A DNA stretch of 64,000 nt from Ktedonobacter robiniae (GCF_016587375.1 NZ_BNJG01000003.1:1798001-1862000), one strand, 5' to 3'; positions 10,701 to 18,665 are shown, counted from the stretch's first letter. Made by a program: numbers and translations. The notes: generated from the letters alone by a model not told the origin.

Positions 10701-10947
10701 TCTGAAGACGCTGTTAGACACCGCTGAATCCTCAGTTCCACGTCAGCCACTCCTTGATCCGCTGAGTAGACGTGAACAAGAAGTCTTGCAGCTGTTGGCT
10801 CAGGGTTTCTCGAATCAGTCTATTGCGGAGCAATTTGTCATCAGCCTGCACACGGTCAAACTCCATGTCAAACATATCCTTGCCAAACTGAGCGTGACGA
10901 ATCGGACGCAGGCAGTAGTGCGCGCTCGCGAACTTCAATTGCTCTAG
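7744..10947 (+). CDS. MalT-like LuxR-family ATP-dependent transcriptional regulator
   Basis: About 1,067 residues from TTG 7744, which has GAGGAG 10 bases upstream; the longer frame from 7597 runs through repeats and lacks a good ribosome site. An N-terminal module rich in Trp/Tyr (GGWYWYAYCHRDGHFFRSYLG) precedes a STAND ATPase core with Walker A PAGSGKTTLL near residue 200 and Walker B TVLILDDYQLI near 285. A long TPR-like helical region follows, then a C-terminal LuxR helix-turn-helix (PLSRREQEVLQLLAQGFSNQ). Family members bind an inducer and ATP and oligomerise on DNA. The same architecture recurs at 58338-61442. The inducer is unknown; a downstream nitroreductase is a possible target. Confidence 0.9.
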   Translation: MERPTKSGGVVTGSTLFYQLDAQEMSISVDSPAWYAWLEKAHSFSFRGDEGTFTAHKARASNQRGGWYWYAYCHRDGHFFRSYLGASKKLTLEHMRDTLWQFASQSSARGHDSSISARSRTRLESQTRAVSFRQERRLQPHTKREPVSLPYSLSEYAQSALLATKFHIPRLPVHHIARSHLQGTLDEVVEARLTLVSAPAGSGKTTLLAAWARTTTVPVAWLSLEAADDDPQRFLSYVLAAISSLNTSVNKPDAVPLQIPQQDSWEEELTHLVNDLDRMLMRDTVLILDDYQLISSEPIHALLRFLIDHAPERLHLLIGTRSEPPLPLVRLRARDQLRELGAEQLRFSPAEMQAFLRTMGLNLSLETQHHLEQQTRGWVVGVHLLALALRSQRNPTTLLQPLPSVHRFFLEYVSEEILEHQSDQIRHFLLCTSILKRLTGSLCEAVTGVSGGQDQLASLYRRNLLLQMLDDAGTWYQYHPLFAESLRIHLLKQEPELVPELYRRASFWYEEQGWYEEACDAAFQAGDLPRAAALLADLVPELIVQEQDIQMRRWLSQLSPEVIVASSQLWFASLWTQCGGGGAVQLIKQLEQQGRGKVRNTDLSRTDAPAELSLFQAWAALYQGDLPQTIALVQEALHAQSRPEGRLSHLIAVHQSIVLSTAYRANGDLEAAERVLLEATNREATSANHLLALRAQVSLADLYEPWGQLHKQDRLYQEMFLILDQLGEAALLFLAQAQARSASLLYEWNRLKEAESVAQQALELAQRLHLPTAHVSLFCLWVLVRIVRALGNDERARYLLEKAEPDLRQLQELEPANLLCALPAQSMVARLALACGQFEQAEHWEKTRGLHFDDRLSLPLVSSTYVDYVMLTRILLARGRRQRNPVFFTQVLLLLDHLGHAIEDLGYQRWHIETQMLTALTLQAQGKTKLALKILGPLLAQAEPEGYIRLFADEGQPMAHLLAQIAAYTTASSGYIQTLQEAVLLPLKTLLDTAESSVPRQPLLDPLSRREQEVLQLLAQGFSNQSIAEQFVISLHTVKLHVKHILAKLSVTNRTQAVVRARELQLL

Positions 10948-11087
10948 AGCGCAAGAAGAATACCCCTTTCGCTACTCCTTTTGAGGTACGACAAACCCTC
11001 TCTACTACGGTAGACTGCTCGTAGTTGCACAGCAGCAATGAGGCGGCAAAGTGCAATAAATATTGAAAGAGGAGAAGGAAGAGGAAT

Positions 11088-11747
11088 ATGTCCACACTTG
11101 ATCTTTCCACTGATGTCCTACTGAGTACAACGCGCGCTGTGCGCAAACGCCTGGATCTCACCCGCGCGGTGGAGCCAGAGGTGATCCGAGAATGTCTCTC
11201 ACTCGCTGTGCAGGCTCCGACTCCAGGCAGTATGCAGAACTGGCATTTTCTGATCGTGAGCGATCCAGCTCAACGCGCCGCTTTAGCCGCAATCTATCGC
11301 AAAAGCATTCACGCTCCTGGCGGTCAGGAGGAGATATTCGAGCGCATGATTGCAGCGGCGACCTCTGAGCAGGAGATTGCAGACCTCACGCACATGTTTG
11401 CTCCTGCGCGGCATCTGAACGAACACCTCCACGAGGTTCCTCTCTATGTCATTCCCTGCCTTGAGGGGCGTGGTGAAAAGCTCTCTGGAGCTGCGCTAGC
11501 TGGCTACTGGGGTGGGATCTGGCCAGCGACCTGGAGTTTTATGCTAGCAGCGCGCTCACGTGGTCTGGGCACAGTCTTGACCACGCTCCATCTCGATTTT
11601 GAGCAGGAGGCGGCGGAGGTACTGGGGATCCCGTATGAGCAAGTGAGGCAAGTTGCGCTTATCCCTGTCGCCTATACACTGGGAACCGCATTCAAACCTG
11701 CTGCTCGTAAACCGTTAGAAGATGTTTTGCACTGGGATCGGTGGTAA
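11088..11747 (+). CDS. Nitroreductase-family FMN oxidoreductase
   Basis: 219 residues. The N-terminus has the family's RKRLDLTRAVEPEVIRECL and the FMN-contacting stretch AVQAPTPGSMQNWHFLIV. The C-terminal half holds GGIWPATWSFMLAARSRGLG and the ending AYTLGTAFKPAARKP. Such enzymes use NAD(P)H to reduce nitroaromatics, quinones or flavins. The start ATG 11088 follows AGAGGAGAAGG. It is 140 bases downstream of the MalT-like regulator on the same strand, so co-regulation is plausible but unproven. Confidence 0.9.
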   Translation: MSTLDLSTDVLLSTTRAVRKRLDLTRAVEPEVIRECLSLAVQAPTPGSMQNWHFLIVSDPAQRAALAAIYRKSIHAPGGQEEIFERMIAAATSEQEIADLTHMFAPARHLNEHLHEVPLYVIPCLEGRGEKLSGAALAGYWGGIWPATWSFMLAARSRGLGTVLTTLHLDFEQEAAEVLGIPYEQVRQVALIPVAYTLGTAFKPAARKPLEDVLHWDRW

Positions 11748-11874
11748 AGAGAAGCTAAAACGACGTAAGGAACATCTGCTTACACATATATGACCATCAA
11801 AGATTTCCAAAGCACATCGGGTTCTCGTGGTAAGGTGGTTCGACAATATTACGCACAGTTAAAGGAGAAGCAAT

Positions 11875-12312
11875 ATGCAAGGTACTCTGAGAAACACTGA
11901 AAAGAAGATGGGAGCATTACGATTCTTCATCGTAGGAATCCTCACAATTGCGGCAACTGTGGTGGTGAATCTCGTGGTGCGAGCACTGGCATTTATGAGT
12001 TTCCCTATTGCACCGACATTTCCACCATTACAGATAGGACAATTAAGTATCAGTACCTCTGTCTATGTAGGAATCGGTGTCCTCGTCTATGCGCTGGTGG
12101 TGCGTTTCTCCAAACGTCCAGCCCGCATATATACTATTATCGCACTTATTGCACTACTATTTTCTCTTGTTCCTGCTTGTCTCCTCTTTTTCTATCCTGA
12201 TCCTAAAATGTATCCTGGGATCACGCCATTGGCAATAAGCATTTTGATTGTTTTACACATCATTGATGCCACAATCGTTCTTGTGATAGTAACACGACTC
12301 GCCTCGCTCAAA
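11875..12312 (+). pseudogene. DUF6069-like membrane protein, 3' end replaced by an IS3 fragment
   Basis: The start ATG 11875 has AAAGGAG upstream. The first about 146 residues contain four hydrophobic helices (FFIVGILTIAATVVVNLVV, VYVGIGVLVYALVV, IIALIALLFSLVPACLLFF and ISILIVLHIIDATIVLVIVT), the pattern of small DUF6069-type membrane proteins. After the last helix the frame continues to 12594 as a meaningless antisense reading of a transposase. The gene has therefore lost its natural end at about 12312, perhaps only a few residues. Function unknown; family name is moderate confidence. Confidence 0.6.
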
Positions 12313-12492
12313 AGCACGATTGGCCTGGAAAACGATTCTGATCTGTTCAGCCAGTTCGGCATCTTTCCGCGTGTGCTCGCTCGGCTGGCGTTTCCCCCAG
12401 GCGTAATAACCGCTGGCCGAGACATCGAGCACACGGCACATCTGCGCGATGGGATACTCGTGCTGGTGCTCTGCAATGAACTGATATCTCAC
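12313..12492 (-). pseudogene. IS3-family transposase OrfB, N-terminal fragment
   Basis: Starts at GTG 12492 overlapping orfA. The roughly 60 recognisable residues are the usual OrfB opening (FIAEHQHEYPIAQMCRVLDV, SASGYYAWGKRQPSEHTRKD, AELAEQIRIVFQANR). The match ends where a typical family member continues VYGSPR. The DDE catalytic core of the integrase domain is absent. Confidence 0.8.
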
Positions 12493-12785
12493 TGCCTTTC
12501 TCGCGAAAAGATGTCCACTGCCTTTTTTAGGATATCACGCTCCTGTTTGACAATCTCCAACTCACGCTTCAGTCGGCGTACTTCCTCTTCTTGATCCGTT
12601 TGATGCCCACTGCCTGGAAAAGCTTGGGAACCGTGTACAGCCAGTTCCTTGCGCCACTGATGAATCGAGGTATCTGAAATGCCCAGCTCGCGGGCCACCT
12701 GCGCGATGGGTTTCCCACTGGTCTGTGCCAGGCGCACGGCTTCTCGCTTGAACTCCGGTGTGTAGGTCTTTTGTACCTTCTGCAT
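12489..12785 (-). CDS. IS3-family transposase OrfA
   Basis: 98 residues from ATG 12785, preceded by AAAGGAGGG. It begins QKTYTPEFKREAVRLAQTSG, has the helix-turn-helix (IAQVARELGISDTSIHQWRK) and ends in the leucine-zipper helix (EEEVRRLKRELEIVKQERDI, then LKKAVDIFSRERQ), typical of OrfA that dimerises and binds the IS ends. Its TGA overlaps the GTG start of orfB in the sequence GTGA, so OrfB would be made by re-initiation or by frameshifting to an OrfAB fusion. OrfB is truncated, so this protein cannot drive transposition by itself. Confidence 0.9.
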   Translation of the reverse strand: MQKVQKTYTPEFKREAVRLAQTSGKPIAQVARELGISDTSIHQWRKELAVHGSQAFPGSGHQTDQEEEVRRLKRELEIVKQERDILKKAVDIFSRERQ

Positions 12786-12861
12786 GATCCATTCCCTCCT
12801 TTGAGAAGAGTATATCCGAAGCTTCTCCTCTTCCACAATTTCGGGGCAGGATCAGAAACAT

Positions 12862-13154
12862 GTCGTGACCCCGCCTTGGGCGGCTTCGTGTTACAATATC
12901 TGGGAGCGACCTTCTTCTGGCAATGCTGCCTTGCCACAGACCTGTTGATAGTGCTCGGCTATGGTATTCCGGGCAAAGTGCGTCGTACCTACGCAGGTGG
13001 TCCCACGCTCTGCACGATTGAGCCACAACCCGCCGCACCCCCTTTGGAAGTTGAACTTCCGATTGAGAAAGAGCAGAAGAGAGGGTTGAAAGAGGAAGGT
13101 ATCCTCTCTCAATCCTCTCTGAGAGAAAGTCCAAAATTGGAATCTGAGAGAAAC
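12862..13154 (-). other. Decayed sequence between the IS3 fragment and the acetyltransferase, possibly the 3' end of an IS200/IS605-type tnpB
   Basis: About 290 bases without a supported gene. On the minus strand an open stretch (13112-12891) ends just before CCGCC-TTG-GGCGG (about 12879-12891), a small hairpin of the kind found at the right end of IS200/IS605 elements. The peptide before it (GLWLNRAERGTTCVGTTHFA) is only weakly reminiscent of decayed TnpB tails, so the identification is tentative. Confidence 0.25.
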
Positions 13155-13724
13155 ATGTTAGACAAAAGCATTGAATGGTTCAGAGTCATTTTGAAGCGTA
13201 ATCCAGGCACGCCACTTCCTCAAGTGTTCTTGCCACAGGGGTATGCCTTCGTTCCCTATCAGGAGGGAGATGAGCAAGCATGGGGTGAGATTGAAGTCTC
13301 GGCTGGAACGTTTCAAACGGTGGAAGAGGCCGTTGCGTATTTCCGCCAAACCTTTCTGCCTTACCTGGATGAAGTGAAGAGGCGAACATTCTTTATTCAA
13401 AAGGAAGATGGGGAAAAGGTCGCGAACTTCACTGCATGGTGGGGATATACAGGGAACCGTCGTTATCCCTTTATGCGGTGGGTCTCGGTTAAGTCCAATT
13501 ACCAGGGATTAGGCTTGGGAAAAGCGATTATCGCGGAGGGAGTAAGACGTATGGTAGAGATAGAGGGAGATAGTGCCATGTATATTCCAACCATGACTTG
13601 GAGCCATAAAGCGATCAGGCTCTATCGATGGGCCGGATTTGAACTGGAATTCTCCGAGCCTGCACCAGGAGGATATACAAACCAGACCGCGCAGGCCCTC
13701 CCTCTTATCAAGCATCTTATTTAA
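13155..13724 (+). CDS. GNAT-family N-acetyltransferase
   Basis: 189 residues from ATG 13155; the longer frame from 12771 reads through the IS remnant and is not credible. The acyl-CoA-binding motif A is WVSVKSNYQGLGLGKAII, where the Q/R-x-x-G-x-G/A signature appears as QGLGLG, followed by the C-terminal SHKAIRLYRWAGFE typical of the GNAT beta-bulge and helix. The acceptor substrate is unknown. It ends 20 bases before the start of the flavin oxidoreductase gene, so the two may be co-transcribed. Confidence 0.88.
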   Translation: MLDKSIEWFRVILKRNPGTPLPQVFLPQGYAFVPYQEGDEQAWGEIEVSAGTFQTVEEAVAYFRQTFLPYLDEVKRRTFFIQKEDGEKVANFTAWWGYTGNRRYPFMRWVSVKSNYQGLGLGKAIIAEGVRRMVEIEGDSAMYIPTMTWSHKAIRLYRWAGFELEFSEPAPGGYTNQTAQALPLIKHLI

Positions 13725-13744
13725 AACAAAAAGGAGCAATACCT

Positions 13745-14579
13745 GTGCTGTTTGCCATTGATATCCCTCACTTTGGTCCATTCAGTGACCCGCATCTTGT
13801 CGCCGAGCTGGCGCATGAAGCCGAAGAAGCGGGTTTTCCTCTGGGATCACATCAACTACAAACTGGCTGGAGCGCCAGAACCGCTGCTGATCGCTGATCC
13901 CTGGATCCAACTGGCCGCGATAGCGCTGCGTACCAAATATATAAAGCTGGGGCCAATGGTCACGCCGTTGCCACGCCGTCGTCCCTGGAAGCTGGCCCGT
14001 GAAACCGTCACCCTTGATCAGCTCTCAGGAGGGCGTCTGATCCTTGGTATTGGCCTGGGGAGTGACCGCAGCGGAGAATATGGCGACTTCGGCGAGACCA
14101 CTGATGCGAGAGTTCGCGGAGAGGTGCTCGATGAGGGACTTGACGTCCTGACGCAGCTCTGGAGTGGTGAAGAGTTCAGTTACGAGGGACAGCATTTTCA
14201 GCTTTCGCGGGTCCAATTTCTGCCCACGCCCATTCAGCAGCCGCGCATCCCAATTTGGATCGCAGGCAACTGGCCTCACAAAAAGCCCTTTCGTCGTGCG
14301 GCTCGGTTCGATGGTGTCTTTCCCCAAAAGAGCGGTCGCGACCTCACTCCAGAGGACTTCCGTGAGCTCCTTGGCTATATCCATACCCATCGGACAGGAA
14401 CAACCCCTTTCGATGCGGTTGCCTTTGGGCTGACCAGCGGGATCGATAAAGCTCAGGATGCGGCGCATGTGGCCTCGTTTGCTCAGGCAGGTGCCACCTG
14501 GTGGCTGGAGAGCTTTGACCCCCTTCAGACATTTGAGCAGATCCGCCAACGGATTCACCAGGGACCACCGCGCATCTGA
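13745..14579 (+). pseudogene. LLM-class (luciferase-like) flavin-dependent oxidoreductase, frameshifted near the 5' end
   Basis: GTG 13745, with AAGGAG upstream, begins LFAIDIPHFGPFSDPHLVAE and continues LAHEAEEAGF, the normal family opening. The next element, FLWDHINYKLAGAPEPLL, is in another frame; the switch is at about 13832-13838 within GGGTTTTCC. Family members usually have a few more residues here (EEAG-x-x-GFFLWDH), so a small deletion is likely. The rest is complete: KLGPMVTPLPRRRPWKLARE, LSGGRLILGIGLGSD and RIPIWIAGNWP. These enzymes use reduced F420 or FMN for oxygenation or hydride transfer. As written, the frame from 13752 would lack a correct N-terminus. Confidence 0.75.
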
Positions 14580-14736
14580 TGACAAACCACCCCCCATTCG
14601 GCAATCTTTGGCGAGACCCGGGAGAAATTGGTAGGCCTCTTGCTATTTCGAAGAAGGTCACTATAATAGACCGTAGCATCATAGTATTGATAATTATGCA
14701 TGCACTTATTTTTTCTTTATTGTATAGGTAGTTTGT

Positions 14737-16293
14737 ATGCCGCAAGAGAAGATCCAGCTTAATGGATATGAAATCACAGAGACTGTATTTCGAGGCCACT
14801 ATAGTACTCTCTACCGAGGAGCGGCGCGTGATGACAAGCGCCCGGTCTTCATTAGAAACTGGCCCATGGCGCATATTGCTTCAGAACGTAAGCAGCAGCG
14901 CTTACAGGTTGAAGTCGAGAAACTAAAAAGCCTCAACGAACATCCTCATATCCTGGATACCTATGAGCTGGTTATCGGAGAGCAGGGCATGGCTCTGGTA
15001 TCCGAGGCCGCACAGCAGGATTCGCTCCAGGCTCGGCTTGCGGATACCTCGCAGGCACCTTTTGCGCAGGAAGAGGCCTTCGCCATCATTGAGCAGATTG
15101 GGAGCGCCCTAGTTGCCGCGCATGCGCAAGGTGTAGTCCACGCCAACGTCACGCCCGAGACTATCTACTTTCGCCAGGAAGGCGAGGCGGCGCTGACCGA
15201 TTTTCGCCTGCGGAATATGATTGGGGCCATCAGCGATTATCACGCCTATATCGAGGATGCCGTTCCGCGCAGCTTATATATGGCTCCTGAGCAGTTTGAT
15301 GGGCGTGTCAGCCAGGCGGTTGATCAATACGCCCTGGCTTGCCTCGCGTATATGTTGCTTACAGGGCGCGCTCCATTTGCTGGCACGGCGCGCGCCACCC
15401 TTTTACAGAAGCACAAAAATGAGATGCCTATCCCCCCTTCGCGCGTACGGCCGAATCTTCCAGCCTGGGTTGACCCAGCTTTGCTACGTGCTCTGGCGAA
15501 AGAACCTTCGCGTCGCTTTCCCGATGTCCAGTCCTTTCTGGCCGCGCTCAAAGGCAAGGATAGAGAGGCGCCTCTTATTCTTCCCACAGCAACGGCTGGC
15601 TCGCCGGAGGAGCCAACCCAGGAGTTTGTGGCTCTCCCCACTGTAACCCGGGAGACCAGTCCTGCTCTGGCTCATAATATTGGCGACAATTACGAAAAAA
15701 AGTTAAGCAAGAAAAAGGTGTTGCTCGCGGTGCTACTTCCTCTGCTTGCCTTGCTGGTCATCGTGACTACCATTCTTGCCCTACCGCGTCCCGCTCTTCC
15801 ACCACTCCTGCAAGCTGTTCAGATAAGTGTCGTGGCGACAAGCGCTCCAACCCCAACGCCTGTCATCACGCGGGGTGTGACGCCAACTCCTACAGTCCAG
15901 CCCAGCCCGACGCTTCGCCCCTTGCCAACTGCCAAGTCAACCTCGAACCCAAAGCCTACCCCAACCCCCACGGCTCAGCCTGTGCAGACCACTCCGACCC
16001 AGACAGCTCAAGGTCAGGGGAACGTCGCGCCTGTTTTTGAATGCGTGCAGCCACATGGCAACAAATATGATGCCTACTTTGGTTATAATAATTCAGGCTC
16101 AAGTACAGTCACTATTCTCCAGGGAAGCACTAATATGCTTATGCCAGGACAATATAATGGCTCCCAGCCGACAGTCTTTAATCCGGGTCGCCAGTACCAT
16201 GTTTTTCGCGTCACCTTCTCCAATGGTGAGATAGTAATGTGGATGCTGAATTATAAAATGGCGACTGGTAGTCAGTATGGTCCAGGCTGTTGA
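14737..16293 (+). CDS. Membrane-anchored Ser/Thr pseudokinase with an extracellular C-terminal domain
   Basis: Residues about 8-270 follow the protein-kinase fold in order, but key positions are changed: the VAIK lysine region reads RPVFIRNWP, the catalytic loop reads VVHANVTPETIYF (HAN instead of HRD) and the DFG motif reads DFR. APEQ and the DQYALACLAYMLLTG helix are retained. Then come a membrane helix (KKVLLAVLLPLLALLVIVTT), a long Pro/Thr-rich linker and an about 85-residue terminal domain starting at NVAPVFECVQPHG and ending in a Cys. Phosphotransfer looks unlikely, so it is probably a scaffold or ligand-responsive pseudokinase. The gene stands alone; a TATAGG lies 12-17 bases before the start. 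Confidence 0.85.
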   Translation: MPQEKIQLNGYEITETVFRGHYSTLYRGAARDDKRPVFIRNWPMAHIASERKQQRLQVEVEKLKSLNEHPHILDTYELVIGEQGMALVSEAAQQDSLQARLADTSQAPFAQEEAFAIIEQIGSALVAAHAQGVVHANVTPETIYFRQEGEAALTDFRLRNMIGAISDYHAYIEDAVPRSLYMAPEQFDGRVSQAVDQYALACLAYMLLTGRAPFAGTARATLLQKHKNEMPIPPSRVRPNLPAWVDPALLRALAKEPSRRFPDVQSFLAALKGKDREAPLILPTATAGSPEEPTQEFVALPTVTRETSPALAHNIGDNYEKKLSKKKVLLAVLLPLLALLVIVTTILALPRPALPPLLQAVQISVVATSAPTPTPVITRGVTPTPTVQPSPTLRPLPTAKSTSNPKPTPTPTAQPVQTTPTQTAQGQGNVAPVFECVQPHGNKYDAYFGYNNSGSSTVTILQGSTNMLMPGQYNGSQPTVFNPGRQYHVFRVTFSNGEIVMWMLNYKMATGSQYGPGC

Positions 16294-16414
16294 AGCACAC
16301 GTCTACATATGATGAGGCGCATCGCGTTGGGAAGTCGTGCAGCAGGAAGCTGCGCTGCTAATGGACTTTAAGAAAATAGTCTGGGAATACTAAACGACAT
16401 ATTTTGAAATATCA

Positions 16415-16625
16415 TAGGCACCCGGTTTACCGCGTGCGAGGCGATTTATCGCAGTGATACTGGGCAATGGGTATTTCCTTCTCATAACGTGCGGTTTCCT
16501 GATAGGTGTCACGAGAAACGCTGGTTTGCTGTCTCTGCCATGACCTCAGATCTCATGAGGGGAAGACACCTGCTATGCCGTATTTGTGCGATACATCGGC
16601 TTGCACGCGATACATCGGGTGCCTA
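16415..16625. other. Structured convergent intergenic region, candidate non-coding RNA
   Basis: Between convergent genes (gap 16294-16809, no credible ORF). TAGGCACCCG at 16415-16424 pairs perfectly with CGGGTGCCTA at 16616-16625. Nested inside are ACCGC/GCGGT (16429-16433 with 16491-16495) enclosing GCGAT-TT-ATCGC, and AGGTGTC/GACACCT (16504-16510 with 16565-16571) enclosing a CCTCA/TGAGG hairpin. The 11-mer CGATACATCGG occurs twice near the 3' side. A branched RNA fold is possible; transcription is not shown. Confidence 0.3.
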
Positions 16626-16669
16626 GAGATGGTAAGCAGCCTTTCTCAGGTTCATTTTTAAAACTCCAT

Positions 16670-16743
16670 AAGCACGCGCCTACATATCATGATACGAGAT
16701 GCTCCGTCCCATGCATGATATGTAGGCGCTTGCTTTAGCAGCG
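16670..16743. repeat. Long intergenic palindrome, family 2 repeat
   Basis: GCGCCTACATATCATG (16676-16691) is inverted at 16714-16729, and AAGCA/TGCTT extends the stem after one mismatch. The right arm and its continuation (16718-16743) match 56340-56365 at 25 of 26 bases, so this is a dispersed repeat. It lies 67 bases past the 3' end of the permease gene (minus strand) and could also end transcription, although no U-tract follows. Confidence 0.7.
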
Positions 16744-16809
16744 CAACCCTCCACAGTATCGTTCGGAGAGCACAAGCAGCGTTGGACCCTAAATGCTACC
16801 CTACGTTCA

Positions 16810-17736
16810 TTAGCCCTTGACGGAGCCTGCCAGGATGCCACGCACAAAGTAGCGTTGCATCGAGAAGAAGACGACCAGGGGCAGCGCCATTGAGATGAAG
16901 GCCGCCGCGGTCAGCACCTGATAGTTATTGCCATAGGTGTTGACCAGGTTAGCAATGATCAAGGTCATCGGTGCGTTCTGGGGGTTACCTCCCAGGAAGA
17001 TCAATGAGATTAGCAGATCGTTCCAGACCCACATAAACTGGAAGATGGCCAGTGAGGCCAGTGCCGGCACCGAGAGTGGAAGAATGATATTCCAGAAGAT
17101 GCGCACATGCGAGGCCCCATCGATATGCGCCGACTCCATCAGGTCGCTTGGCAATGCCGCGAAGAAGTTGCGCAGTAGGTAGATGGAGAAGGGCAGACCA
17201 AAGGCGGTATGTGCCAGCCAGACGGCGGCATACTGGCCGTTGAGTCCCAACATGGTATAGAGACCCAGGACGGGAACCAGGGCAATTTGCAGCGGAATAA
17301 TCTGGAGCGCGACAATTCCCAGGAAGATCCAGTTCCGTAATGGGAACTTCATCCAGGCGAAGGCATACGCGGTGATAGCTCCAATGAGCAGCGGGAAAAT
17401 CGTGCCGGGAACGGCGATGATAATGCTATTGAGAAAGGCGCGCCCAAAGCCCTGGGCCTGGATCACATCCATATAGTTCTGGATGGTAAACTGCCAGGGC
17501 GGAACAAAGCCTGTCCACCAGCCGGTGGTATTAATCAGGGAGGGCGGACGGAAGGAACTGACAAAGAGACCAAAAGTAGGGACCGACCAGAGGAGGCCAA
17601 TCGCGACGACCAGGGCAGCCACGAGTCCACTACTGACACTGCGTGCTAGCAAGTGCCCCAGGTTTGAACGCTCCTGCTTTGGCTCCTTCAGCTCCGGTGC
17701 TGAAGTGACGACCTGTTCTGTGTTTGTCGTGCTCAT
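16810..17736 (-). CDS. Carbohydrate ABC transporter permease, MalG type
   Basis: 308 residues with six predicted membrane helices and the MalG-type EAA loop (SAHIDGASHVRIFWNIILPL), which docks on the ATPase. The N-terminal cytoplasmic tail contains no other domain. It is the last gene of a binding protein - MalF type - MalG type operon; its ATG overlaps the preceding gene by four bases. No ATPase is encoded here, so a shared MsiK-like ATPase elsewhere is likely, as in many sugar importers of this class. Confidence 0.94.
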   Translation of the reverse strand: MSTTNTEQVVTSAPELKEPKQERSNLGHLLARSVSSGLVAALVVAIGLLWSVPTFGLFVSSFRPPSLINTTGWWTGFVPPWQFTIQNYMDVIQAQGFGRAFLNSIIIAVPGTIFPLLIGAITAYAFAWMKFPLRNWIFLGIVALQIIPLQIALVPVLGLYTMLGLNGQYAAVWLAHTAFGLPFSIYLLRNFFAALPSDLMESAHIDGASHVRIFWNIILPLSVPALASLAIFQFMWVWNDLLISLIFLGGNPQNAPMTLIIANLVNTYGNNYQVLTAAAFISMALPLVVFFSMQRYFVRGILAGSVKG

Positions 17737-18644
17737 CGTAACGCCTCCTCCTCCCGTATTCTGCGCACGTTAATATACATCACGGGAATAACCGTTATCA
17801 GTAGCAGAACCGCCAGGGCGCTCGCCAGGCCATAGTTGTTAAACTGGAACAGTTGATTATAGAACTCCATAGCTACCACATCAGTGTGGTAGTTGCCGCC
17901 AGTCATAATATAGACCACGTCAAAGATCTTAAGAATGCTGATAATCATGGTTGTCAGGACGACCACCAGGGTCGACTGGATCATCGGAACCATCACACGC
18001 CAGAAGAGCGTAAAACGGTTCGCACCATCGATCTTTGCCGCCTCCAGGATCTCGTCTGGAATGCCCTTCAAGGCCGCCGAGATGATGACCATACAGAAGC
18101 CAGTCCACATCCAGGTGTAGACGAGAATCAACATAAAGTTGCTGAGCGTGGAGTCCTGTAACCAGGCGTGAGACTGGCCACCAAAGAAGGTGACCACTGC
18201 GTTGAGTAGGCCCGTTTGTGGCTGATCGGCAGGATCAAACTTATACACAAAGCGCCAGATAACGCCAGCCGCAACGAACGAGATAGCCATAGGCAGGAAG
18301 AGCGCCGATTTCACAACGCTCTCAATTTTGACGCGATCCACCAGGACCGCGATGAGCAGACCCAGTCCGACCGTTAAGATGGTTGCCAGCACGAGCCAGA
18401 GCAGGTTATTTTTGATGACCTCCAGGAAGGCTGGATTGGTAAATACCTGCTGATAGTTTCTCAGGCCCACAAAGGTGGTTGAGGTACTATTGTAAAAGCT
18501 CAGAAGAATCGTATTAAACAACGGATACAGGAAGAACGTGATCTCCAGGATGAGGGCGGGTGCGATCCAGGCCAGTGCCCACCAGTAATTGGAGCTACGC
18601 GTTCTCCTTGTACGTGGAGATGTTGTGACTTGCTGTGTTGCCAT
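17733..18644 (-). CDS. Sugar ABC transporter permease, MalF type
   Basis: About 303 residues with six helices and the EAA motif (EAAKIDGANRFTLFWRVMVP), the ATPase docking site. I prefer ATG 18644, which has AAGGA eight bases upstream, over the ATG three codons earlier at 18653. It forms the heterodimeric channel with the MalG-type partner, with which it overlaps by four bases. A long palindrome separates it from the binding-protein gene upstream, a layout that often lets the binding protein be made in excess. Confidence 0.94.
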   Translation of the reverse strand: MATQQVTTSPRTRRTRSSNYWWALAWIAPALILEITFFLYPLFNTILLSFYNSTSTTFVGLRNYQQVFTNPAFLEVIKNNLLWLVLATILTVGLGLLIAVLVDRVKIESVVKSALFLPMAISFVAAGVIWRFVYKFDPADQPQTGLLNAVVTFFGGQSHAWLQDSTLSNFMLILVYTWMWTGFCMVIISAALKGIPDEILEAAKIDGANRFTLFWRVMVPMIQSTLVVVLTTMIISILKIFDVVYIMTGGNYHTDVVAMEFYNQLFQFNNYGLASALAVLLLITVIPVMYINVRRIREEEALR

Positions 18645-18665
18645 ACCCTGCATCCTTTATCTGTG

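Larger units (their letters stand above)
12313..12858 (-). mobile_element. IS3-family insertion sequence fragment
   Basis: Contains a complete orfA (12489-12785) and the first about 60 codons of orfB, then stops abruptly in the middle of orfB next to the membrane-protein gene. At the other side TGATCCTGCCCCGAAATTGT (minus strand, about 12856-12837) is a plausible left terminal inverted repeat, about 50 bases before orfA, but the partner end is missing. The element is thus a one-ended, immobile remnant. No target duplication can be recognised. Confidence 0.75.
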
